From NCBI GenBank assembly GCA_947259405.1, contig CAMYLY010000005.1, forward strand, positions 43,515 through 107,514: 64,000 nt of DNA, written 5' to 3'. Positions 36,567 to 47,023 of this stretch are shown here, piece by piece. This stretch comes from an uncultured Gemmatimonadales bacterium (GTDB lineage Bacteria > Gemmatimonadota > Gemmatimonadetes > Gemmatimonadales > GWC2-71-9). The position numbers and the translations under genes are program-made. The notes below the pieces were generated by a model that was not told where the DNA came from, did no database searches, and was given only the letters and a program-made list of their open reading frames with translations. Numbering within the stretch: position 1 is the stretch's first letter; each line of letters opens with the position of its first letter.

Positions 36567-38755
36567 TTGATTCGGACCACACTCATCCGGGGCGCGCCAG
36601 TGGTGAAGGGCTCCCCGTCAAACCCAGTAAAGTCGATCACAAATCCGTCGTCGTTGCCGAGCAGTACCACCTGAACGAACTGGCCGGAACCAGCTAACAG
36701 CGTACCCGTCACGCTCCCATTTCCTCCAAGCCAGACCGGTGGGACGATCGGAAACGGCGACGGGAATCGACTCGGATCAGCTAGGTGCAGCGCTTCAAAC
36801 GCTGTGCGAAAATCCCAACTCGAGTATTCCAGGGTGGGCGCAACAGTGACATCGGGATGATCGGTCATGAAGTTCGACATGAACCAACGGGTCACCAAAC
36901 GATCCCATGACTCACCTACCGCGTCCTCGACATTCTGCACACCTACCGTTCCCGTTTCGGAAAGCCGGCGAATCACGCCGGGCCCGTACTGGTCCACGAG
37001 CCATCGGACGAAGAGCCACCCTCCCCCCCGCTCGCGAAGCGTACCAGTGCCGTCGTCGAACAGCAAATAATTGGCGCCCGCGTCTCGCAAGAACTGATAC
37101 GCGTTCACCAAGTCCCCCCTCACAAATCGCGAGAACGACGCCGTGTCGCCGCTTGCGAGGAGGTGCCGCCCGCCAAGCTCCTCAGCAAAATGCGACATTG
37201 CCTCGTTGAGCCATGTCTGTTCGATGGCCCCCTGTCGCACGAGCACGTGCTGATTGTAGCTCACCATGTGCTGCAGTTCATGGATGAAGGTCACGGGAAC
37301 GATTTCCCGCAGCTTATCGACTGAGATGCGACATCCCTCGGACCCTGCTGGGTCGGCCGTGACCGCATAGAACACTTCACCTTGATTGGACCGGCTGTCG
37401 TTAGCAAAGGCAGGGTCAACGTCGATCGAGAAGAAGAACCCGGTGATGATCGCGTCCGCGCAGTCGGTCAAAGGCGTAAGTCCGTTGACTTTGGGCGTCA
37501 TGAGAATCACGGTGCGCCCGTTCCGATCGATATCGGATTCCACACCAAAGGCCGCCGACGCGACTTCGTACAACTCCTCGTCGAACAACTGCCCAAGCTC
37601 GGTGATCTGCTGACTTGACAGCCCACTTCCCGGGGCGTCGCGGTCGACATAGATGATGGCGTGATCACCGACGTAGCGGGCTTCGGCATCGACGCTCGGA
37701 AAGTCTTCCGGGTCCTGGCACGTGAGTACCGAGCACACGCGAAAACCCCGACGGTCTCCAACCTCGACACTGGCCACCGCGGCCGCACGCAATACTGGGC
37801 CGGGTTTTGGCAGCTCCGAGTGCTCGCGGTCACGGGCCCGCAGCCAATCATGAAACTGAACATCGAGCGGCACAGTCTCCGATGGTTGCGCGACCGGACC
37901 TGGCCCTGGCGTTGGGGGGCTGCCGCTTTGCAGGCGGAACGAGACCAAATCGCCCAAAATCGTACTGGCGGACTGAGCCGCAAAGACGTATTCCGCTTCA
38001 CCCCCAGGTCCCGTTCCCGGAAAAGTCGCGCAGCGAGACAGAGACTGCGGCGTGAGCGTTCGGAACTCGCCAACCTCGAGCCGGATGGTGTCCGTCGATG
38101 ACGTATAGGTTGCTGGGACGGCGTTCGATCTGGCGCCGCCTGCCACCACTACCACGTCCAGTGACCCTGGCATCAGACACGGCGGCACGATCGCTAAGAG
38201 GGAATCCGCGGTCCCGGGTAGAGTCCGCGCAGGCGTGTCCCCAATCTCCACGATTGACTCGACACTTAGCCCGGTCCCACGCACCACAAGAGTGTCGTAC
38301 GCCGCGAACGTCGTTGGTTCGACTGCCGTAATGCTTGGGCCGTCCACCGCGGTGGCTGTGAAGGTGACGGCTTGCGTCCGATCGATGTTGATCGCGGCCC
38401 GTACGCGGTAGATACCAGGAGCTCCCACGATCAACGAGACTTCCGCAGTACCCACCCCGTCGGATAACGAGAGCGTATCGGACAACTGGGCACCGGCGCC
38501 TTCCAGGATCGACCAGACGATCTCCGTGCGCGGGGCCGGCGCGCCATCTGAGAACGTCGCGCGTACTGCCAGCGCGACGGGCAGTCGCGTGCCCGCGGGC
38601 GTGGTCTGATTGTCCGTGGTCGCAACTTTGGCGATGGCGTCAGCCTGCGGGATCGGGTCCAGACCGCCCCCGCACGCGAGCAGCATCACACTGCAGCAAA
38701 GGGCCGAAAGCCGGCCCTCGCGGCGGTCTCTCGCCCTTCCATCAACCCGGATCAC
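36563..38755 (-). CDS. Lipoprotein metallopeptidase, M30/hyicolysin-like, with TIG-like domain
   Basis: About 730 residues. A lipoprotein signal (RLSALCCSVMLLAC) is followed by GGGLDPIPQADAIAK, an Ig-like region, a TIG/IPT-like domain (ITAVEPTTFAAYDTLVVRGT) and a metallopeptidase domain with the zinc motif in FIHELQHMVSYNQH. A downstream third ligand is likely in WLNEAMSHFAEEL. This spacing resembles M30 peptidases. The C-terminal stretch is a beta-rich binding-type region. Cell-surface or periplasmic protein degradation is inferred. The start is unclear: GTG at 38755 gives a normal signal peptide, ATG at 38809 adds 18 residues. Confidence 0.78.
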   Translation of the reverse strand: MIRVDGRARDRREGRLSALCCSVMLLACGGGLDPIPQADAIAKVATTDNQTTPAGTRLPVALAVRATFSDGAPAPRTEIVWSILEGAGAQLSDTLSLSDGVGTAEVSLIVGAPGIYRVRAAINIDRTQAVTFTATAVDGPSITAVEPTTFAAYDTLVVRGTGLSVESIVEIGDTPARTLPGTADSLLAIVPPCLMPGSLDVVVVAGGARSNAVPATYTSSTDTIRLEVGEFRTLTPQSLSRCATFPGTGPGGEAEYVFAAQSASTILGDLVSFRLQSGSPPTPGPGPVAQPSETVPLDVQFHDWLRARDREHSELPKPGPVLRAAAVASVEVGDRRGFRVCSVLTCQDPEDFPSVDAEARYVGDHAIIYVDRDAPGSGLSSQQITELGQLFDEELYEVASAAFGVESDIDRNGRTVILMTPKVNGLTPLTDCADAIITGFFFSIDVDPAFANDSRSNQGEVFYAVTADPAGSEGCRISVDKLREIVPVTFIHELQHMVSYNQHVLVRQGAIEQTWLNEAMSHFAEELGGRHLLASGDTASFSRFVRGDLVNAYQFLRDAGANYLLFDDGTGTLRERGGGWLFVRWLVDQYGPGVIRRLSETGTVGVQNVEDAVGESWDRLVTRWFMSNFMTDHPDVTVAPTLEYSSWDFRTAFEALHLADPSRFPSPFPIVPPVWLGGNGSVTGTLLAGSGQFVQVVLLGNDDGFVIDFTGFDGEPFTTGAPRMSVVRIK

Positions 38756-38827
38756 CAGTCGGCCGTCCTCCGGTTCAGGTACACGTAACTCCCAGTAAGC
38801 AAGCAACATAGAGCGTTAGCATATGCT

Positions 38828-38856
38828 TTGACAACCGGTATACGCCGGGGTACTTT
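38828..38856 (+). promoter_or_regulatory. Sigma-70-type promoter of dnaE
   Basis: Perfect TTGACA (38828-38833), a 17-base spacer and TACTTT (38851-38856). The predicted transcript begins near 38863, about eight bases before the dnaE ATG, leaving no room for a ribosome site. Confidence 0.75.
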
Positions 38857-38870
38857 TCGCGCTGCCAACC

Positions 38871-41800
38871 ATGGGTTTCGCTCACCTCCACACTCACTCG
38901 GAATACTCCCTCCTCGATGGGGCAAACCGCATACCCGACCTGGTCGCAAAGGTGGGCCAGCTCGGGATGGACAGCCTCGCGATCACGGACCATGGGAATC
39001 TCCACGCCGCCTGGGCGTTCTACAAAGAGGCCCAGAAAGCAGGGATCCGACCGATACTCGGCTTCGAGGCGTACCTGGCGTTTGGTCCTCGGCAGGAGAA
39101 AGAACGTCCATCGTGGGCGCCGGCGAATTATTCCCACCTCGTGTTGCTCGCGCGGAACCGCGAGGGCTACAAGAATCTCGTCAAGCTCTCATCCGCTGGT
39201 TACATCGATGGTTATTACCGTCGGCCCCGCATCGATAAGGACCTGCTCGAAGAACACGCCGAAGGCCTCGTGTGCCTGGCCGCGTGCCTCTCCGGTGAGG
39301 TTTCGCTCTGGCTCAGGCAGAGCGCGTACGAAAAGGCCCGCGCATCTGCGGAGTGGTTTGCGCGGGTCTTTGGCCCGGACGGGTTCTGGCTCGAGGTGCA
39401 GGATCACGGTATCACCGATGAGAAGCTCGTGCGGAACGGCATGTTCAAGTTGGGCGAAGATCTGGGCCTTCCCGTGGTCGCGACCAATGACGCGCATTAC
39501 CTCGAGCGTGCGGACCATGAAGCGCATGACTGTCTGCTCGCGATCGGCACGGGGAAAGACCTCGACGATCCCAGCCGGTTTCGCTTCTTCGGCTCCGAGA
39601 GCTACCTAAAGTCCGAGCAGGAGATGGCCGACCTCTTTCCTGGGAGGCCGGATGTCCTCGAGAACACCGTACGTGTCGCGGACCGTTGCGAGTTCGACTT
39701 CGAAGACCGCTACTTCCTGCCTGAATTTCCCCGTCCCCCGGTGTTCGAAACGGACGACGACCTGCTCATCGACCTCACGCGGCGCGGGGCTCGGGAGCGC
39801 TATGGGGATCCCCTCCCCCAGCACGTGATCGACCGACTCGACTACGAGCTCGATGTCATCACGAAGACCGGCTATGCGGGGTACTTCCTCATCGTCCAGG
39901 ACTTCATCCGTGCGGCGGAGGATCGGGGTATCCCTGTCGGTCCTGGTCGAGGCTCCGCAGCCGGCTCACTGGTGGCCTATGCCTTAGGTATCACCGGCGT
40001 GGACCCGCTCGAGTTCGATCTCCTCTTCGAGCGGTTCCTGAATCCGGAACGGGTGTCGATGCCTGACATTGACGTCGATTTCTGCTACGAGCGGCGGGGA
40101 GAGATCATCGAGTACGTGCGCGAGCGCTACGGCCGGTCGTCGGTCGGGCAGATCATCACGTTCGGCACGATGAAGGCGCGCGCTGCGATCCGCGATATCG
40201 CTCGCGTCCTGTCCATCAGTCCGAGCGAAGCTGACAAGATCGCCAAGCTCATCCCGTCGGGCCCGGGGTACTCGCTCTCGGTGTCCGAAGCAGTGCGGAA
40301 GGTCCCGGAGCTCTCCCAACTCGTCCGGGAAAATGACACCCTCGAGCGCTTGGCCGACCTCGCCCAACGTGTCGAAGGATTGGCCCGTCACGCCTCGGTC
40401 CACGCCGCCGGCGTCGTGATCGCCCCAGGTCCTCTCGACGACTACGTCCCGGTCTGCACGCCGCCTCAGCGAGGTGCACAGAACGGTGAAGACGCGATCA
40501 TCACGCAGTTCGACATGGTGGCGCTCGAAGGGGTCGGGATGCTCAAGATGGATTTTCTTGGGCTGAAGACCCTGACGGTCATCCATGATGCGGTCACGAT
40601 GATCAAGGGGCGACACGACGTCACGATCGACTTCAGCGAAATCGACCGGGAAGATCCCACCGTGTACGAATTGCTGCGCGCAGGACGGACGGCAGGCGTG
40701 TTTCAGTTCGAGTCGCCCCTGGCCACCGACATGCTGCGTCAGCTCCGGGTCGACCACTTCGACGACCTCGTCGCCACCAACGCATTGGTCCGTCCTGGTC
40801 CCCTGGACTCCGGGATGCATCAGGTCTATGCTCGACGGAAACGCGGGGAGGAACCAGTACGGTACCTCCTGCCCGAACTCGAAGAGGTGTTGGCGCCAAC
40901 CTACGGCGTCATCCTGTATCAAGAGCAGGTGATGCGCATTGCCAACCTGCTCGCTGGCTATTCGCTCGCCGAAGCCGATGTGCTGCGCAAGGCGGTCGGC
41001 AAGAAGATTCAAGCCCTCATCGATACGGAACTCGAGCGTTTCGTGGCGCGGTGCGTCGCGAACGGCCACCCCAAGCGCATCGTGACGGACCTGGCCTCGC
41101 AGATTACGACGTTCGGCCGATATGGATTCAACAAATCGCACTCCGTCGCATACTCGATTCTCGCGTTCCAAACGGCCTGGCTCAAGGCGCGGTATCCCGC
41201 CGAATTCATGGCGGCGCTGCTCTCGTCGGAAATTGGGGATACGGACAAGGTGGTGGGCTACATCAACGAAGCTCGTGAGTTGGGTATCGAGGTGTTACCA
41301 CCATCCGTCAACGAGTCCGGACTCAAGTTCACCGTCACCGGGGACGCGCAAATTCGGTTCGGCATGGGCGCTGTCCGGAATGTAGGCCGCGGGGCCATCG
41401 AGTCGATCATCGAAGGACGCCGTGAACAGCGGTACGAGACACCCACCGACTTCTGTGAGCGGATCGACCTGCGCCTCTGCAACAAGCGGGTCATCGAATC
41501 GTTGATCGCTGCCGGCGCGCTTGATCAGCTCGGGGGACACCGCGCGCAGCTGCTCGCCACGCTGGAACATGCGCTCTCCGAAGCGCAGCTTCGCCAAGCC
41601 GAACGCGAGGTGGGACAAGAGTCGCTGTTCGGCGATCCCACCGAACAGCCCTCGGCTCCCGTCGGCGAGCTCCCGGACGTCGCGCCATGGAGTGAAGCCG
41701 AGCGATTAGCCCGAGAAAAGGACGTCATTGGTTTCTTCATCTCAGGTCACCCACTTGACCGCTATCGCACGGAAGTCGAGCTCTTTGGAACGCGGACTAC

Positions 41801-42344
41801 CGCCACCCTGGGCACGTGGAGCGAACACCGCGTCACGGCAGCGGTCGTCGTCACCGCCGTCAAGCGCCGGATTAGTCGCAAGACCGGCGCCGAGTATGCT
41901 CGACTGACGCTGGAGGACTTCCACGGCACGGCCGAAGCAATCGTATTCCCCGATGGCTGGAGCAAGCTGTCGCACACGATTGTCACGGATACCGCTCTTT
42001 TGTTGACCGGGGGTTACAGTCCGCGTGACCGCGGCGAGGAACGTGCACCGTTCATCATCGAGACGGCCGAGCCACTCGAGGAACTCCGCACGAGCGGGGC
42101 GATCGGTGTCGCGATTTCATGGAGAGGCTCCCGTGGCCCCGACGACGATGCCGCTCGCGCCATACGGGCACTGTGCGCGGCGCATCCCGGCCAATCGCCG
42201 GTGTTCGTCGACTGGAACGATGGGAACGGCACCACTGCTCGCTTGCGCGCGAGGGGCACCCGAGTGTCTCTTGATCAAGACTTTCTCGATGCGCTCCGCG
42301 AGCTGATTGGACCGGATAGTGTCCGCTTGGTTCGGGCGAGCTAG
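38871..42344 (+). CDS. dnaE: DNA polymerase III alpha subunit
   Basis: A 1157-residue DnaE1-type replicative polymerase. The N-terminal PHP domain begins [19 protein letters not shown] and keeps [13 protein letters not shown]. The polymerase core has [19 protein letters not shown] and [12 protein letters not shown], which carries the catalytic aspartates. Further on come [15 protein letters not shown], a helix-hairpin-helix region and a C-terminal OB fold (about 960-1060, [20 protein letters not shown]). Length is typical. It heads a run with accA, ricT and metG on the plus strand. Confidence 0.97.
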   Translation: MGFAHLHTHSEYSLLDGANRIPDLVAKVGQLGMDSLAITDHGNLHAAWAFYKEAQKAGIRPILGFEAYLAFGPRQEKERPSWAPANYSHLVLLARNREGYKNLVKLSSAGYIDGYYRRPRIDKDLLEEHAEGLVCLAACLSGEVSLWLRQSAYEKARASAEWFARVFGPDGFWLEVQDHGITDEKLVRNGMFKLGEDLGLPVVATNDAHYLERADHEAHDCLLAIGTGKDLDDPSRFRFFGSESYLKSEQEMADLFPGRPDVLENTVRVADRCEFDFEDRYFLPEFPRPPVFETDDDLLIDLTRRGARERYGDPLPQHVIDRLDYELDVITKTGYAGYFLIVQDFIRAAEDRGIPVGPGRGSAAGSLVAYALGITGVDPLEFDLLFERFLNPERVSMPDIDVDFCYERRGEIIEYVRERYGRSSVGQIITFGTMKARAAIRDIARVLSISPSEADKIAKLIPSGPGYSLSVSEAVRKVPELSQLVRENDTLERLADLAQRVEGLARHASVHAAGVVIAPGPLDDYVPVCTPPQRGAQNGEDAIITQFDMVALEGVGMLKMDFLGLKTLTVIHDAVTMIKGRHDVTIDFSEIDREDPTVYELLRAGRTAGVFQFESPLATDMLRQLRVDHFDDLVATNALVRPGPLDSGMHQVYARRKRGEEPVRYLLPELEEVLAPTYGVILYQEQVMRIANLLAGYSLAEADVLRKAVGKKIQALIDTELERFVARCVANGHPKRIVTDLASQITTFGRYGFNKSHSVAYSILAFQTAWLKARYPAEFMAALLSSEIGDTDKVVGYINEARELGIEVLPPSVNESGLKFTVTGDAQIRFGMGAVRNVGRGAIESIIEGRREQRYETPTDFCERIDLRLCNKRVIESLIAAGALDQLGGHRAQLLATLEHALSEAQLRQAEREVGQESLFGDPTEQPSAPVGELPDVAPWSEAERLAREKDVIGFFISGHPLDRYRTEVELFGTRTTATLGTWSEHRVTAAVVVTAVKRRISRKTGAEYARLTLEDFHGTAEAIVFPDGWSKLSHTIVTDTALLLTGGYSPRDRGEERAPFIIETAEPLEELRTSGAIGVAISWRGSRGPDDDAARAIRALCAAHPGQSPVFVDWNDGNGTTARLRARGTRVSLDQDFLDALRELIGPDSVRLVRAS

Positions 42345-42355
42345 CTAGGACCGCC

Positions 42356-43312
42356 GTGGCATTCAAGCTCGACTTCGAAAAACCCATCGTCGACCTCGAG
42401 GAGCAGATCGAGCACCTCAAGGGGCTCGCCGAAACGCGTCGCTTGGACGTCGAAGCGGAGATTGCCCCGCTCGAAGCCAAACTGGTGCAACTGCGCGCGG
42501 AGATCTACGAGGACCTCACGCCGTTGCAGCGCGTGCAGGTGGCTAGGCATCCCAACCGACCCTACACGTTGGATTACATCGACCTGATGTTCACCGACTT
42601 TATCGAGCTCCGAGGTGACCGGCTCTTTCGCGATGATCCGGCGATCATCGGAGGATGGGCGCGGTTCGAGGGCGAGCCGGTGATCGTGATCGGCCATCAA
42701 AAAGGACGTGACACGAAAGAGAACCTCAAGCGCAACTTCGGGATGCCACATCCCGAGGGGTATCGGAAAGCCCTCAGGTTGATGCGTATGGCGGAGCGCT
42801 TTGGCGCGCCCGTGATCACGCTTATCGATACGCCGGGTGCGTATCCCGGTTTAGGAGCGGAGGAACGGGGTCAGGCCGAAGCGATTGCCCGCAACCTCGA
42901 GGAGATGGCAGTGCTCGAAACGCCCTTCGTTGCCGTGATCATCGGTGAGGGAGGCTCCGGCGGCGCGCTCGCGCTCGGCCTGGCCGACCGCGTGCTCATG
43001 TTTGAGAACTCGGTGTACTCCGTCATATCGCCAGAGGGATGCGCGGCGATTCTCTGGAACGATGCCGCCCAGCGCGAGCGCGCAGCATCGTCACTCAAGC
43101 TCACGGCCACAGATCTCGACGAGCTTGGCATCATCGATGAGATTCTCGACGAACCACCGGGAGGGGCACATGCCAACCCCGACGCCGCAGCACGCACCCT
43201 CGCCGACGCCCTCCATCGACACCTCAGCGAGCTCGTGGACCTCGACAGCGACGAGCTCATCGAAGGTCGTGCCGCCAAGTACCGATGCATGGGTTCCCTT
43301 TTCGAAGAATAG
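42356..43312 (+). CDS. accA: Acetyl-CoA carboxylase carboxyltransferase, alpha subunit
   Basis: A 318-residue AccA. It begins [20 protein letters not shown] with an N-terminal coiled segment and shows [55 protein letters not shown], and [17 protein letters not shown]. It transfers carbon dioxide from carboxybiotin to acetyl-CoA, the first step of fatty acid synthesis. It starts with GTG eleven bases after dnaE; the dnaE-accA neighbourhood is common in bacteria. Confidence 0.97.
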   Translation: MAFKLDFEKPIVDLEEQIEHLKGLAETRRLDVEAEIAPLEAKLVQLRAEIYEDLTPLQRVQVARHPNRPYTLDYIDLMFTDFIELRGDRLFRDDPAIIGGWARFEGEPVIVIGHQKGRDTKENLKRNFGMPHPEGYRKALRLMRMAERFGAPVITLIDTPGAYPGLGAEERGQAEAIARNLEEMAVLETPFVAVIIGEGGSGGALALGLADRVLMFENSVYSVISPEGCAAILWNDAAQRERAASSLKLTATDLDELGIIDEILDEPPGGAHANPDAAARTLADALHRHLSELVDLDSDELIEGRAAKYRCMGSLFEE

Positions 43313-43314
43313 CC

Positions 43315-44346
43315 ATGCCTGACGTGGTCGAAGTGCGGTTCAAGGGTGCTCGCAAGGAGTATTTCACGTGGCAGAGCGACACGACGCTTGCGGTCGGCGA
43401 CGCAGTCGTCGTGCAGGCAGAGCGCGGCGAGGACTTGGGACACGTGTCCGCCCTTGGGGAGGATGCCGAACTCAAGTGCGCCGGATCGTGTAACGGATGC
43501 GACCGAGCCAAGCCGTACGAACCCAAGACCCACGTGATTCGCGCGGCGTCATCGCAGGACGTCCACGTGAGCACGGAGCTGCGGAAGGCCGAAGAAGACG
43601 TCCGCCGCAAAGTGCTGGAGCGTGTCGGCGCCCACCAACTCTCGATGAAGGTGTCCGACGCCGAATGGCAATGGGACCGCAAGAAGCTGACGGTGTACTT
43701 CACCGCCGACAAACGCGTCGACTTTCGCGCGCTGGTCCGGGATCTCGCCAGCCTGTTCCGTACGCGCATCGAGCTGCGGCAAATCGGCGCCCGTGATGAG
43801 GCCAAGCGGCTGGACGGCGTCGGGCGATGCGGGCGCCAGTTTTGCTGCTCGTCGTGGTTACCGGAACTCCGACCTGTATCGCTCTCCTTGGCCAAGGACC
43901 AGCGCCTCTCCTTGAACCCCAGCCAGATCTCCGGCGGGTGCGGTCGCCTGTTGTGCTGCCTTCGCTACGAGCACGACTTCTACGTTGCGACGCGGAAGCG
44001 CTTCCCGAAGGAGGGACGCGTGCTCCGCACGACGGCTGGCGAGGAGCGGGTGGAGGCGGTCGATATCTTCCGGGAGCGCGTCCTCTTGAAGAATGAGGAT
44101 GGCTCGTTCCGATCCGTGTCGCTGGTTGAGCTCAAGGAGGAAATCGCCGCGCCCGAACGCCCTCCCGAGTCCCCGGCGAAGCCGCCGTCAGGCCTCGTTA
44201 CCTTCGATACCAAGGACGAACCGGTGACGACGGAACAAGCCGTGGATGCGATCACGCCCCCACGTCGCAAGCGGCGACGACGACGACGACGCGGCCGCGG
44301 TGGCGGAGGGTCAGACAAGAAGGACCCCAGTGGCAACGAGGCCTGA
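43315..44346 (+). CDS. ricT: PSP1-domain protein, RicT-like
   Basis: A 343-residue PSP1 C-terminal-domain protein (RicT/YaaT family). The family cysteines are in LKCAGSCNGC, VGRCGRQFCCSSWL and SGGCGRLLCCLRYE; in Bacillus these proteins bind iron-sulfur clusters and regulate RNase Y-dependent RNA processing. A long tail follows: acidic/proline-rich, then a run of arginines (RRKRRRRRRRGRGGGG) encoded by a CGA/CGC-rich tract near 44268-44300, probably an RNA-contacting tail. ATG at 43315 is three bases after the accA stop. It overlaps the metG start by 17 bases. Confidence 0.88.
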   Translation: MPDVVEVRFKGARKEYFTWQSDTTLAVGDAVVVQAERGEDLGHVSALGEDAELKCAGSCNGCDRAKPYEPKTHVIRAASSQDVHVSTELRKAEEDVRRKVLERVGAHQLSMKVSDAEWQWDRKKLTVYFTADKRVDFRALVRDLASLFRTRIELRQIGARDEAKRLDGVGRCGRQFCCSSWLPELRPVSLSLAKDQRLSLNPSQISGGCGRLLCCLRYEHDFYVATRKRFPKEGRVLRTTAGEERVEAVDIFRERVLLKNEDGSFRSVSLVELKEEIAAPERPPESPAKPPSGLVTFDTKDEPVTTEQAVDAITPPRRKRRRRRRRGRGGGGSDKKDPSGNEA

Positions 44347-45856
44347 CTTCTACATCACGACAGCCATCGATTACTCGAACGGGGAACCCCATTTAGGCCA
44401 CGCGTTCGAAAAGATCGGTGCGGACTGCGTCGCGCGGTATCGACGCCTGCGTGGCGACAAGGTCCAGTTCGTGATCGGCATGGACGAACACGGGCAGAAG
44501 GTCGCGCAAGCGGCGAGCGAGGCTGGGGTCGATGCGCACGCGTGGATCGATCGCATTGCGGAGCAGTTCGAGTCTGCCTGGAGTGAACTGGCGATCTCGA
44601 ATACCGACTTCATTCGGACAACCGAAGACCGGCACCGGAAAGCGGTCGAGGAACTGTTTCGTCGCATCCAGCGGGCCGGCTACCTGAGCGAAGGCGTCTA
44701 CGAAGGCCATTACTGCGTCGGGTGCGAAGCCTTCAAGCTCGAAAAAGACCTAGACGAACGCGGCCAGTGCCCGACCCACCCGACACGAGAGATCACGTGG
44801 CTCGAGGAACCCAACTACTTCTTCCAGATCGGCCGTTTCCGCGACCGCTTGCTCGAGTTGTACGATGAGCGACCGGACTTTGTGCAGCCGAAGAAGAAGT
44901 ACAATGAGATCGTGAACGTCGTTCGGGACTGGCCCGCCGACCAAGCCGTGTCAGTGAGTCGGGCCAGACTCCCCTGGGGCATTCCGTGGCCCGACGATCC
45001 CGAACACACGGTGTACGTTTGGTTCGACGCGTTGATCAACTACCTCACCGCGACGGGCTTCCCTGACGATCGGTACACCGATACCTGGCCTGCCGATGTT
45101 CACGTCATTGGTCCGGATATTCTCCGATTCCACGCGGCCATGTGGCCCGCGATGCTCATAGCCGCCGACGTCCCGGTGCCGTCCATGGTCTGGTGCCACG
45201 GGTGGGTCAGGACCGGCGGCGAACGGTTCTCCAAATCCGCGGGGGTTGCCGTCTCGCTGCGGGAGATAATCGACCAGCATGGCGTCGACGCACTACGGTA
45301 CTTCCTCCTACGCGAAGTCCCCTGGGACTCCGACGGAGCATTCACATTGGAGCGGTTCGACGTTCGGTATACCGCGGAGCTCGCGGACGGCCTCGGGAAT
45401 CTGGTGAGCCGGGTCACCTCCATGATCACGCGCTATCTGGGAGGCACGGTGCCGCACGCAAGCCAAACGGAGCTCGATACGCTGGCCACCGAGATCGCGT
45501 CCTCCTATTGCGATGCCATGGACCGGCACCTCCTCCACCAGGGCGCGGAGCACGCGTGGCGACTTGTGGATCGGGCCAACGCGTTCGTCGAACAGCGGGC
45601 ACCCTGGACCCTAGCCAAGGAGGGGCGGACTGAGGCCCTGGAAGAGACCCTCGGGGCGCTGGCCCGGGCCGTGGCGCGCCTCGCCCTGCTGCTCAGCCCC
45701 TTCCTTCCGGGCAAATGCGACGAGATATGGTGCACGCTCGGCCTCGCCGGGGCGGCCTCCGACGCCTCCCTCGATATCTACCACGACATCCCGGTTGTGG
45801 GGGGAAAAGTCGAGAAGCCCGCTCCGCTTTTCCCAAAGACCGAAAATATACCGTAA
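44330..45856 (+). CDS. metG: Methionyl-tRNA synthetase
   Basis: A 508-residue class I MetRS. It shows TTAIDYSNGEPHLGHAFEKIGAD (HIGH-type region), a zinc-binding knuckle with CVGC and later CPTH, the WFDALINYLTATGF region, and the catalytic RFSKSAGVAV (KMSKS equivalent). The anticodon-binding helical domain follows. It lacks the C-terminal tRNA-binding domain found in longer MetRS and so belongs to the short form. GTG at 44330 follows AAGGA and lies inside ricT. An earlier in-frame start at 44246 is rejected. Confidence 0.95.
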   Translation: MATRPDFYITTAIDYSNGEPHLGHAFEKIGADCVARYRRLRGDKVQFVIGMDEHGQKVAQAASEAGVDAHAWIDRIAEQFESAWSELAISNTDFIRTTEDRHRKAVEELFRRIQRAGYLSEGVYEGHYCVGCEAFKLEKDLDERGQCPTHPTREITWLEEPNYFFQIGRFRDRLLELYDERPDFVQPKKKYNEIVNVVRDWPADQAVSVSRARLPWGIPWPDDPEHTVYVWFDALINYLTATGFPDDRYTDTWPADVHVIGPDILRFHAAMWPAMLIAADVPVPSMVWCHGWVRTGGERFSKSAGVAVSLREIIDQHGVDALRYFLLREVPWDSDGAFTLERFDVRYTAELADGLGNLVSRVTSMITRYLGGTVPHASQTELDTLATEIASSYCDAMDRHLLHQGAEHAWRLVDRANAFVEQRAPWTLAKEGRTEALEETLGALARAVARLALLLSPFLPGKCDEIWCTLGLAGAASDASLDIYHDIPVVGGKVEKPAPLFPKTENIP

Positions 45857-45867
45857 CTCGTTGCTGC

Positions 45868-45879
45868 ATAAGCGCTTAT
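45868..45879. promoter_or_regulatory. 12-base perfect palindrome
   Basis: ATAAGCGCTTAT is a perfect palindrome in the 152-base gap between metG and the M23 peptidase gene. Possible operator; no further support. The rest of the gap holds a TTGACA at 45897-45902 with no good -10 at normal spacing. Confidence 0.3.
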
Positions 45880-46008
45880 AGATCTTTTCCCGGCAGTTGA
45901 CACCCCGGGGCTAAGCCATAGTTTTGTGTGCTCCCTGTGGGCTCCCTCACATCCTGGGGAACGGGTTCTTCGCATCTTCTCTACAGCGTGATTCTGAAGG
46001 GCTGGTTC

Positions 46009-46944
46009 ATGACTGATCGGCATTGGACGATTGTACTGGTACCGGACGGATCGGGGCGTTCCCGCACGATCCGGGTGCCAGTGCGCGGCCTCCAATTCGC
46101 AGCGGGGATCTTCGCTGTGGCCGCGCTGGTGGCGAGTGCCTTCTCGTATACCGCCGTATCTCGAGCGGTCGATCTCTCACGGCTCGATCGGATGGAGCGC
46201 CGGAACCAGATCCTGGCAGACGAGTTGACGCGAGCGGAGGGGATGATCACGGAGCTCCAGGACACCGTGACCGCCCTGGCCGTACGGGACGAGCAAGTAC
46301 GGCTCCTGGCCGGTCTCGATCCAACCGATCCTGACGTGCTGCTGGCGGGTGTCGGCGGTCCGGTCCAGTGGACCGAACGCGAGCAGGTGCTGTCGGAGGG
46401 CGTCGCCGGGCGCCGCACGCTCCAGTTCCGATCGGTGCTCGACGACCTCGTACGCCGCGCCAACGTACTGGCTGGGTCGTACGCCTCTGCCGTGGACAGC
46501 CTCGAGTCGCATACCGATCAACTCAGTCGAACGCCATCGATCCGACCGATCCCAAGTGGCCTGAGCTGGTACAGCAGTTCGTTCAGTCGCTCCCGCATGC
46601 ACCCAATCTTCAACGAACCACGACCCCACGAGGGGATCGACCTCTCCGCGCCGACGGGCACGCCGATTCATTCGGCGGCCAACGGTCGGGTGGCGCAAGT
46701 TCGGGATCAGCCTGGCTATGGCAAGACGCTGCTCATCGACCATGGGTACGGTGTCCAGACGTTCTACGCGCACTCGTCCAAGATCCTGGTGCGGGTCGGT
46801 GACTGGGTCGAACGCGGAGACAAGATCGCCGAGGTTGGCCGGACGGGAATCGCTACCGCTCCCCACCTGCACTATGAGGTGCGCGTGAGAGGCGTGGCCG
46901 TGAATCCGGTCTCATACATCTTCGAAAAGTCGATCATCGATTAG
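46009..46944 (+). CDS. M23-family (LytM) peptidoglycan peptidase
   Basis: A 311-residue protein with one N-terminal membrane helix (FAAGIFAVAALVASAFSYT), a coiled-coil region (about 60-95) and a C-terminal LytM domain. The zinc site shows as RPHEGIDLSAPTGTPIHSAANG and the C-terminal THLHYEVRV-type HLHYEV. It would act in the periplasm on peptidoglycan cross-links or regulate amidases, as single-pass M23 proteins usually do. ATG at 46009 follows GAAGG. Upstream codons to 45928 have no support. Confidence 0.88.
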   Translation: MTDRHWTIVLVPDGSGRSRTIRVPVRGLQFAAGIFAVAALVASAFSYTAVSRAVDLSRLDRMERRNQILADELTRAEGMITELQDTVTALAVRDEQVRLLAGLDPTDPDVLLAGVGGPVQWTEREQVLSEGVAGRRTLQFRSVLDDLVRRANVLAGSYASAVDSLESHTDQLSRTPSIRPIPSGLSWYSSSFSRSRMHPIFNEPRPHEGIDLSAPTGTPIHSAANGRVAQVRDQPGYGKTLLIDHGYGVQTFYAHSSKILVRVGDWVERGDKIAEVGRTGIATAPHLHYEVRVRGVAVNPVSYIFEKSIID

Positions 46945-47023
46945 CATCGACCGGTCTGACGGCCTGCCCAATACGAACAACAGTGATCTCTGACGACCGG
47001 GCACCGGTCTGCATCGTACAAAC

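Noticed and set aside
39984..41171. Minus-strand open frame of 395 codons opposite dnaE
   Set aside because: Antisense shadow of the polymerase gene, no recognisable domain or start site.
44270..44300. CGA-type trinucleotide tract as a microsatellite or mobile repeat
   Set aside because: It lies in frame in the RicT-like gene and encodes its arginine tail.
45897..45922. TTGACA with a possible TAGTTT upstream of the M23 gene
   Set aside because: The -10 match is weak, the spacing is 16 and the leader would be about 80 bases; not strong enough to call.
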